NCBI RefSeq assembly: GCF_000974685.2
Contig: NZ_AP018738.1
Coordinates: forward strand, 744,001 to 808,000
Direction of reading: 5' to 3'
Length of the DNA stretch: 64,000 bases
Origin: Ferriphaselus amnicola
GTDB taxonomy: Bacteria > Pseudomonadota > Gammaproteobacteria > Burkholderiales > Gallionellaceae
Shown here: positions 56,441 through 64,000 of the stretch, one piece after another
Layout of the letters: each line of letters starts with the position of its first letter
Position numbering within the stretch: the stretch's first letter is position 1
The notes under the pieces: generated by a model
Told to the model about the DNA's origin: nothing
What the model saw: only the letters and a program-made list of their open reading frames with translations
Databases searched by the model: none
Position numbers and translations under genes: made by a program

Positions 56441-56671
56441 ATGAGCGCAAAAGGGCAACAGTTACAAGACCCATTCCTGAATACGCTGCGCAAGGAGCAT
56501 GTACAGGTCGCCATTTACCTGGTGAACGGCATCAAGCTGCAAGGCCAGGTGGAATCGTTTGATCAATACGTGGTGCTGTTGAAGAACACCGTCACCCAGA
56601 TGGTCTATAAGCACGCGATCTCGACCATCGTTCCGGCGCGCGCGGTCACCATCCCCTACGACGCAGACTGA
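56441..56671 (+). CDS. hfq: RNA chaperone Hfq
   Basis: Hfq pairs small RNAs with mRNAs as a hexameric ring. The 76-residue protein has [42 protein letters not shown] (Sm1) and [24 protein letters not shown] (Sm2 with KHAIST). The upstream frame is open, but this ATG gives the family N-terminus. It heads the conserved hfq-hflX-hflK-hflC operon; its stop overlaps the hflX start by 1 nt. Confidence 0.98.
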   Translation: MSAKGQQLQDPFLNTLRKEHVQVAIYLVNGIKLQGQVESFDQYVVLLKNTVTQMVYKHAISTIVPARAVTIPYDAD

Positions 56672-57852
56672 TGTCGGCCAGCCAACCTGCCACGGAAGTG
56701 GCGGTACTGGTTAGCCTTAATTTCGGCGAACCAGATTACGCCGAGAGCCGCGAGGAGTTGCGTTTGCTAGCAGAGAGCGCGGGCGTGAAGGTCTGCGCGA
56801 TGGTCGAAGGGCGGCGCTATCGTCCTGATCCCTCGCTGTTCGCGGGCAGCGGCAAGGTCGATGAGGTTGCCGCTATCGCCGAGCAGTTTGAGGCCAGTGT
56901 CGTTATATTCAATCACGATCTTTCCCCAGCGCAGATGCGCAATCTGACCGCGCGCATGAACATCCGCGTGATCGACCGCACCATGTTGATCCTCGACATC
57001 TTTGCTCTGCGCGCGAATAGTCACGAAGGCAAGGTGCAGGTCGAGCTGGCTCAGCTAAAGTACCTTTCCACACGTTTGGTAGGCTTGAATCAGGACATGG
57101 GGCAGCAGAAGTTCGCTGTGGGTGCACGCGGCCCCGGCGAGACTCAGCTTGAACTAGACAGACGCAAATTGGCGCGGCGGGTCGAGTTGCTCAATGATCG
57201 GCTGAAGCAGTTGAAGAAGCAGCGCGCCTTGCAGCGCCGCGCGCGTCAGCGCAATGCGGTGCTGTCGGTATCCATCGTCGGTTACACCAACGCTGGCAAA
57301 TCCACTATGTTCAATCGGCTGACGCAGGCAGGCGTGTATGCCGCCAATCAGCTGTTCGCTACGCTGGATACCACCTCGCGCCGTATCTGGTTGCCGGGGC
57401 AGGCGAGTGTCGAGGATGGGCGGGTGGTCGGTTCGCAGGTGGTCGTGTCGGACACAGTCGGCTTCATTCGCCATCTGCCGCACGGCTTGGTGGCCGCGTT
57501 TCGCGGTACGCTGGAAGAAACGGCTCAGGCTGATCTACTGCTGCATGTGGTGGACATCAACAGCCCTGATCGTGACATCCAGATCGCCGAGGTGAACAAA
57601 GTGCTGGCCGAGATCGATGCGGATCAAATTCCGCAGGTCTTGGTGTTCAACAAGATCGATCTGGTTGGCTTGCCTGCCAGTGTCGAGCGAGACGAGTGTG
57701 GTAGAATCTGCCGCGTTTTCGTGAGCTCGGTGACGGGCGACGGTATGGATGGATTGAGGCAGGCATTGGTTGAGGCCAATGAGCAACGTCAGGTGGCGCA
57801 GCCGCGCCAAGTGGAAGAAGCAACTCAACAAGACGGAATGACATGGGACTGA
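56671..57852 (+). CDS. hflX: GTPase HflX
   Basis: HflX is a ribosome-splitting and rescue GTPase. The 393-residue protein has the N-terminal HflX domain (VEGRRYRPDPSLFAGSGKVDEV, FNHDLSPAQMRNLTARM, DRTMLILDIFALRANSHEGKVQVELAQL). A coiled-coil linker follows, then the G domain with SIVGYTNAGKSTMFNRL (G1), DTVGFIRHLPHGLVAAFRGTLEE (G3) and VFNKIDLV (G4). It starts 1 nt into the hfq stop and overlaps hflK by 10 nt. Confidence 0.97.
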   Translation: MSASQPATEVAVLVSLNFGEPDYAESREELRLLAESAGVKVCAMVEGRRYRPDPSLFAGSGKVDEVAAIAEQFEASVVIFNHDLSPAQMRNLTARMNIRVIDRTMLILDIFALRANSHEGKVQVELAQLKYLSTRLVGLNQDMGQQKFAVGARGPGETQLELDRRKLARRVELLNDRLKQLKKQRALQRRARQRNAVLSVSIVGYTNAGKSTMFNRLTQAGVYAANQLFATLDTTSRRIWLPGQASVEDGRVVGSQVVVSDTVGFIRHLPHGLVAAFRGTLEETAQADLLLHVVDINSPDRDIQIAEVNKVLAEIDADQIPQVLVFNKIDLVGLPASVERDECGRICRVFVSSVTGDGMDGLRQALVEANEQRQVAQPRQVEEATQQDGMTWD

Positions 57853-59024
57853 ACGACCCGCAATGGGGTAACAAAAATAGTGGTGGCCCGCCCGATTTGG
57901 ATGCGCTGGTGCGCAAGCTGAATGCCAAGTTGCAAGCGCTGTTGGATGGGCGTCGCGGCAGCGGTGGAAATACTCCCAGTGCTGGCGGTGGCTTTAGCAT
58001 GAAATTTGGCGGTGGACTAGGGCTGCTGGTCATCATCGGGCTGGTAGTTTGGGTCTTTAGCGGTTTTTACATCGTGGATGCGAGCCAGCGTGGCTTGGTG
58101 TTGCGTTTCGGTAAGTTCGTCGAATCGACGGAGTCTGGCCCGCGCTGGCATCTGCCGTACCCGTTCGAGTCGGTCGAGATCGTCAATCTGAGTCAGGTGC
58201 GTACGGTTGAAGTCGGCTATCGCGAGAACGAGCGCAACAAACAGTTGGACGAGTCGTTGATGCTGACCGACGATGAGAACATCGTGGACATCCAGTTTGC
58301 GGTGCAGTATTTCCTGAAAGACCCCGCCGACTATCTGTTCAATAACCGCAACACGGATGAGAACGTGCGTCAGGCGGCAGAAACCGCCATTCGCGAAGTG
58401 GTGGGCAAGAGCAAGATGGACTTCGTGTTGTATGAAGGACGCGCTCAAGTCGCTGCCGCGACGACCAAGCTGATTCAGGATATTTTGGATCGCTATAAGT
58501 CCGGTATTCTGGTCAGCCAAGTTTCGCTGAAGAACGCTCAGCCGCCCGAGCAGGTGCAAGCGGCGTTCAATGATGCTGTGAACGCGGGTCAGGATCGCGA
58601 GCGCCAGAAGAACGAAGGTCAGGCTTACGCCAATGACGTGGTGCCGCGTGCCAAGGGTGCTGCTGCGCGTTTATTGCAAGAAGCAGACGGTTACAAGCAG
58701 GCGATGATCGCCAATGCCGAGGGTGATGCCAGCCGCTTCAAGCAGATTCTGGTGGAGTATGAAAAGGCGCCAGCGGTGACTCGCGAGCGCATGTATATCG
58801 ACATGATGCAACAAGTGATGAGCAGCACCAGTAAGGTGATGGTGGATCAGAAAAACGGCAATAACTTGCTGTATCTGCCGCTGGATAAGCTGATGCAGGT
58901 TACCGCAGCTCCAGCATCTGCTGCACCTGTTGAGGTCACCAAGGCTGCTGATTCGCAGCCGGTGCTTGATCCAGCAGCACAGCGTACCCGCGAGACGTTG
59001 GGTCGTGATCGGGGAGGGCGCTAA
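57843..59024 (+). CDS. hflK: FtsH protease modulator HflK
   Basis: HflK is an inner-membrane SPFH/band-7 protein that forms a large cage with HflC around FtsH. The 393-residue protein has a Gly/Asn-rich cytosolic start (MGLNDPQWGNKNSGGPPDLD) and a membrane helix (GLLVIIGLVVWVFSGFYIVDASQRGLVLRFG). The SPFH block ESGPRWHLPYPFESVEIVNLSQVRTVEVGYR and the helical DAVNAGQDRERQKNEGQAYAND follow. It overlaps hflX and abuts hflC exactly. Confidence 0.97.
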   Translation: MGLNDPQWGNKNSGGPPDLDALVRKLNAKLQALLDGRRGSGGNTPSAGGGFSMKFGGGLGLLVIIGLVVWVFSGFYIVDASQRGLVLRFGKFVESTESGPRWHLPYPFESVEIVNLSQVRTVEVGYRENERNKQLDESLMLTDDENIVDIQFAVQYFLKDPADYLFNNRNTDENVRQAAETAIREVVGKSKMDFVLYEGRAQVAAATTKLIQDILDRYKSGILVSQVSLKNAQPPEQVQAAFNDAVNAGQDRERQKNEGQAYANDVVPRAKGAAARLLQEADGYKQAMIANAEGDASRFKQILVEYEKAPAVTRERMYIDMMQQVMSSTSKVMVDQKNGNNLLYLPLDKLMQVTAAPASAAPVEVTKAADSQPVLDPAAQRTRETLGRDRGGR

Positions 59025-59921
59025 ATGAGCAAGCATCAGAATAATTTGCTGATGGGGCTGATCGGAGTTGTACTCCTGTTGAGCTTGAGTATCTTCGTGG
59101 TCGATCAGCGGCAGAGCGCCATCGTGTTCCGCCTAGGTGAGGTGGTCAGTATCAAAACCAAGCCCGGCCTGTATTTCAAAGTCCCGGTGATGGAGAACGT
59201 ACGTTATTTCGATGCGCGCATCCTCACTTTGGATTCGCCAGAGCCTGAGCGCTTCATCACGGCTGAGAAAAAGAACGTGCTGGTCGATTCCTATGTGAAA
59301 TGGCGTATCGCCGATGTGAAGCAGTACTACATAAGCGTAAGCGGCGACGAAGTGCGTGCGCAGACGCGCTTGATGCAAACGGTCGATGCGGCGATGCGTG
59401 AAGAGTTTGGTAAGCGCACCATCAACGAAGTGGTATCGGGCGAACGCGACGAGATCATGAAGGTGCTGCGTGATAAGACCAATGCTGATGCGGCCAAGAT
59501 TGGCGTGGAAGTGCTGGATGTTCGCCTGAAACGTGTTGATTTTCCACATGAGATCAGCGAATCCATCTATCGTCGCATGGATGCCGAGCGTAAGCGCGTG
59601 GCCAACGAATTGCGCGCGACCGGCAATGCAGAAAGCGAAAAGATACGCGCCGATGCAGATCGGCAGCGCGAAGTGACGTTAGCTGAGGCTTATCGCGATG
59701 CACAGAAGACCAAGGGTGAGGGCGATGCCAAGGCTGCATCCATTTATGGCGCGGCGTTCGGCAAAAATCCCGAGTTCTACTCGTTCTACCGTAGCCTGGA
59801 AGCCTACAAGCAGAGCTTCAAGGATAAGAGTGACGTGATGGTGGTCGATCCAAGCTCATCCTTCTTCAAGTATCTGAAGAGTTCGGGAAAGGCAGCTGGA
59901 AGCGCACCTGCTGCTAAGTAG
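59025..59921 (+). CDS. hflC: FtsH protease modulator HflC
   Basis: HflC is the partner of HflK. The 298-residue protein has an N-terminal membrane helix (LLMGLIGVVLLLSLSIFVVDQRQSAIVFRLGEVV) and the band-7 domain with PGLYFKVPVMENVRYFDARILTLD. RVDFPHEISESIYRRMDAERKRVANELRATG, then the helical tail with repeated DADRQREVTLAEAYRDAQK, complete it. Starts at the base after the hflK stop. The next gene, a DUF2065 protein, begins immediately after it, so the operon continues. Confidence 0.97.
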   Translation: MSKHQNNLLMGLIGVVLLLSLSIFVVDQRQSAIVFRLGEVVSIKTKPGLYFKVPVMENVRYFDARILTLDSPEPERFITAEKKNVLVDSYVKWRIADVKQYYISVSGDEVRAQTRLMQTVDAAMREEFGKRTINEVVSGERDEIMKVLRDKTNADAAKIGVEVLDVRLKRVDFPHEISESIYRRMDAERKRVANELRATGNAESEKIRADADRQREVTLAEAYRDAQKTKGEGDAKAASIYGAAFGKNPEFYSFYRSLEAYKQSFKDKSDVMVVDPSSSFFKYLKSSGKAAGSAPAAK

Positions 59922-60107
59922 ATGGGCGATTACTGGGTCGCAGGGCTGGCGCTGATGCTGGTCATGGAAGGGATGATGCCCTTCCTGTTTCCTGCGGCAT
60001 GGCGAGAGACGTTTCAGCGCCTGATCCAGTTGTCTGATGGTCAGTTGCGGTTCATGGGCATCACGTCCATGGTGTGCGGTTTGTTACTGCTTTATTTTGC
60101 AAAGTAA
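59922..60107 (+). CDS. DUF2065 small membrane protein (YjeT-like)
   Basis: A 61-residue protein with two membrane helices (VAGLALMLVMEGMMPFLFP and FMGITSMVCGLLLLYFAK), separated by AAWRETFQRLIQLSDGQLR. This is the DUF2065/YjeT pattern, a small protein normally found between hflC and purA or hisZ. Function unknown. It begins directly after the hflC stop and ends 4 nt before hisZ, so it is very likely translated as part of the operon. Confidence 0.92.
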   Translation: MGDYWVAGLALMLVMEGMMPFLFPAAWRETFQRLIQLSDGQLRFMGITSMVCGLLLLYFAK

Positions 60108-60111
60108 AAGA

Positions 60112-62594
<2,483 letters not shown>

Positions 62595-62637
62595 TGACAA
62601 CCACGGGTGCTACTACAAGCAGCGCCCGTATCCATCC

Positions 62638-62726
62638 GCCCGGGTGGTGAAATTGGTAGACACAGCAGACTTAAAATCTGCCGCTGAGAGATCGGCGTAC
62701 CGGTTCGATTCCGGTCCCGGGCACCA
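62638..62726 (+). tRNA. tRNA-Leu (UAA)
   Basis: Acceptor GCCCGGG / CCCGGGC, discriminator A and encoded CCA. Anticodon loop CTTAAAA gives anticodon TAA, Leu. The long variable arm (CCGCTGAGAGATCGG) is the leucine type. TTCGATTCC T loop is intact. Length 89 nt. Confidence 0.96.
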
Positions 62727-62984
62727 TATCTAGTTAGAACCCATGTAGAGCAACTTGTGCGCCTGCGCAAAATGCTTGGATACTGTTGGGATGAGCGATT
62801 TCCGTATCAGCAGAAAACGTCCATTCTGAGCTGATTTTGAATTCGACTGACTTGCCAAAACCCGTTACGTTCGGATATATTCGCGCCCCTCGTTTAGGCG
62901 ATATGCCGGTGGATGGGCAGCTTGCTCGGCGTTCGGTGGGTTGTCTGGCCGAAGTGTCCGCTAGTAGGGTAATGCAATAAACTT

Positions 62985-63061
62985 CGGGGTGTAGCTCAGC
63001 CTGGTAGAGTGCTACGTTCGGGACGTAGAAGCCGGAGGTTCGAATCCTCTCACCCCGACCA
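62985..63061 (+). tRNA. tRNA-Pro (CGG)
   Basis: Acceptor CGGGGTG / CACCCCG with discriminator A and encoded CCA. Anticodon arm CTACG-TTCGGGA-CGTAG gives anticodon CGG. D arm AGCTCAGCCTGGTAGAGT and T arm GAGGTTCGAATCCTC are typical. Length 77 nt. The 258 nt between the two tRNAs contain no visible gene. Confidence 0.96.
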
Positions 63062-63072
63062 AATCAGAAGGG

Positions 63073-63104
63073 AAAAGGCCGGTACTTATCTGGCCTTTTC
63101 TTTT
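63073..63104 (+). terminator. Terminator after tRNA-Pro
   Basis: Stem AAAAGGCC / GGCCTTTT with an 11-nt loop, followed by C and TTTT. It closes the tRNA transcript before the next gene. Confidence 0.82.
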
Positions 63105-63205
63105 GTACGCGTTGTATAACGGTTATCATCGTACCCTTGCTCGCAGCCATGGGAGCAGCTCAGGAGGGGAATTCCCCAGCAGATAACAATAAAGGAGAAC
63201 TCAAA

Positions 63206-63976
63206 ATGGCGATCGAACTCTTCAATGATGGTAAGCATTTGTGTTTGATGTTCGACGATTTGGTGGATGATACGGCCAATGTCGCAGTGCAGGCCAACCA
63301 GTTTTTGATCGTAGATAACGGTCATGGTGCGTTGATCGACCCGGGTGGCAACATGACCTACAACGGTTTGCTGATGGCGATGCACAATTACTTTCCACCC
63401 AAACGGCTGGAATTCATTCTCGCCTCGCACTCCGATCCAGACATCATCGCATCCATCAATAAGTGGATGATCCACGCTGATTGTAAGGTGGTGATCTCCA
63501 AGTTGTGGGCGCGCTTTGTGCCGCATTTTTGCAGCGTAGGTAATGCTGAAGGTCGCATTGAGTCGATACCTGATCAAGGTATGAACCTTACGTTGGGCAA
63601 CTGCATCATCAAAGCAGTCCCAGCCCACTTTATGCATTCGGAAGGTAACTTCCAATTCTATGATCCAATCAGCAAGATTCTGTTCTCAGGTGATATGGGC
63701 GCTTCGATCGTTAATCATAACGAGGCGGACACTCCGGTGACGGACTTTAATGCGCACATTCCAACAATGGATGCGTTCCATCGTCGTTACATGGTCTCTA
63801 ACAAGATTTGTCGCTACTGGGTGAATATGGTGAGACAGATGGATGTTGAAATGATCGTGCCGCAACATGGGCGTATGTTCAAGGGTAAGAAGATGGTGAA
63901 CGAATTCTTGGACTGGATCGAGAATCTGCCTTGTGGCGTGGATGTGATGACACAGGATCACTATCGTTTGCCATAG
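63206..63976 (+). CDS. Metallo-beta-lactamase-fold diiron protein (ODP / flavodiiron-like domain)
   Basis: A 256-residue cytoplasmic protein containing only the MBL-like diiron domain seen in flavodiiron proteins, without the flavodoxin part. Features are VQANQFLIVDNGHGALIDPGG, FILASHSDPDIIASINKW (the first metal cluster, HSDPD in place of HxExDH), VPAHFMHSEGNFQFYD, ILFSGDMGAS and MIVPQHGRMFKG. Such stand-alone domains (ODP) bind oxygen at a diiron site in the signalling proteins characterised so far. Start at ATG 63206, preceded by AAAGGAGAACTC. It follows the tRNA-Pro terminator and appears monocistronic to the window end. Function here (oxygen sensing or reduction) is inferred. Confidence 0.88.
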   Translation: MAIELFNDGKHLCLMFDDLVDDTANVAVQANQFLIVDNGHGALIDPGGNMTYNGLLMAMHNYFPPKRLEFILASHSDPDIIASINKWMIHADCKVVISKLWARFVPHFCSVGNAEGRIESIPDQGMNLTLGNCIIKAVPAHFMHSEGNFQFYDPISKILFSGDMGASIVNHNEADTPVTDFNAHIPTMDAFHRRYMVSNKICRYWVNMVRQMDVEMIVPQHGRMFKGKKMVNEFLDWIENLPCGVDVMTQDHYRLP

Positions 63977-64000
63977 TCCCAGATTGAGGGAGCTTTCTCC

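Noticed and set aside
62638-63061. tRNA-associated integration site
   Set aside because: Both tRNA genes are complete, and no integrase, direct repeat of the tRNA 3' end or foreign block lies next to them.

Overview
The window looks like about 64 kb of chromosome from a betaproteobacterium. The evidence is gene order and protein character: rpsP-rimM-trmD-rplS, yajC-secD-secF, trpF-trpB-trpA-accD-folC-SPOR-cvpA-purF-metZ and hfq-hflX-hflK-hflC-DUF2065-hisZ-purA. A freshwater, Gallionellaceae/Nitrosomonadales-like organism is my best guess. That is inference from style and cannot be proven here. Most of the window is dense, co-oriented housekeeping sequence with many 1-14 nt gene overlaps. Start codons were often moved inward from the longest open frame, using ribosome-binding sites and family N-termini.

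Layout. 1-8.9 kb: slyD end, pth, an orphan RND permease, a riboflavin/nusB/thiL/pgpA operon and a secreted nuclease. 9.0-19.6 kb: five contiguous signalling and redox genes. These are a FIST-domain sensor, a soluble hybrid histidine kinase, an HD-GYP response regulator, a diheme cytochrome c peroxidase and a membrane DAHL-type hybrid kinase. The first pair resembles the NosP/NahK nitric-oxide pathway. 19.6-21.6 kb: ribosomal/tRNA-modification operon. 21.6-24.9 kb: a decayed integron. It has an integrase N-terminal remnant with an in-frame stop, a cassette-start core site, a DUF2971 cassette ending in an attC site, and an IS110/IS1111-type element inserted in the core site next to the integrase. 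24.9-28.4 kb: a two-gene operon of a metallophosphoesterase and a CHAT (caspase-like) protease.

28.6-34.4 kb: selenium genes mnmH and selD (divergent, nearly overlapping), cold-shock protein, clpS-clpA. 34.4-42.9 kb: gluQ carrying an in-frame insertion of repetitive DNA, tgt, the Sec accessory operon, dedA, an active-looking diguanylate cyclase response regulator, and a cNMP-binding/GGDEF protein whose catalytic motif is lost but whose c-di-GMP inhibitory-site motif is kept; then queD. 43.0-54.4 kb: trp/acc/fol/pur/met genes, with a SAM-II riboswitch and its own promoter ahead of metZ. 54.4-64 kb: an aldo-keto reductase, small enzymes, the hfq-hfl-hisZ-purA operon, tRNA-Leu(UAA), tRNA-Pro(CGG) and a diiron metallo-beta-lactamase-fold protein.

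The most notable items are the integron remnant with its site-specific IS, the CHAT-phosphoesterase pair, the FIST/kinase/HD-GYP/peroxidase cluster, the gluQ insertion related to a dispersed hairpin repeat, and the metZ riboswitch with nested alternative hairpins.
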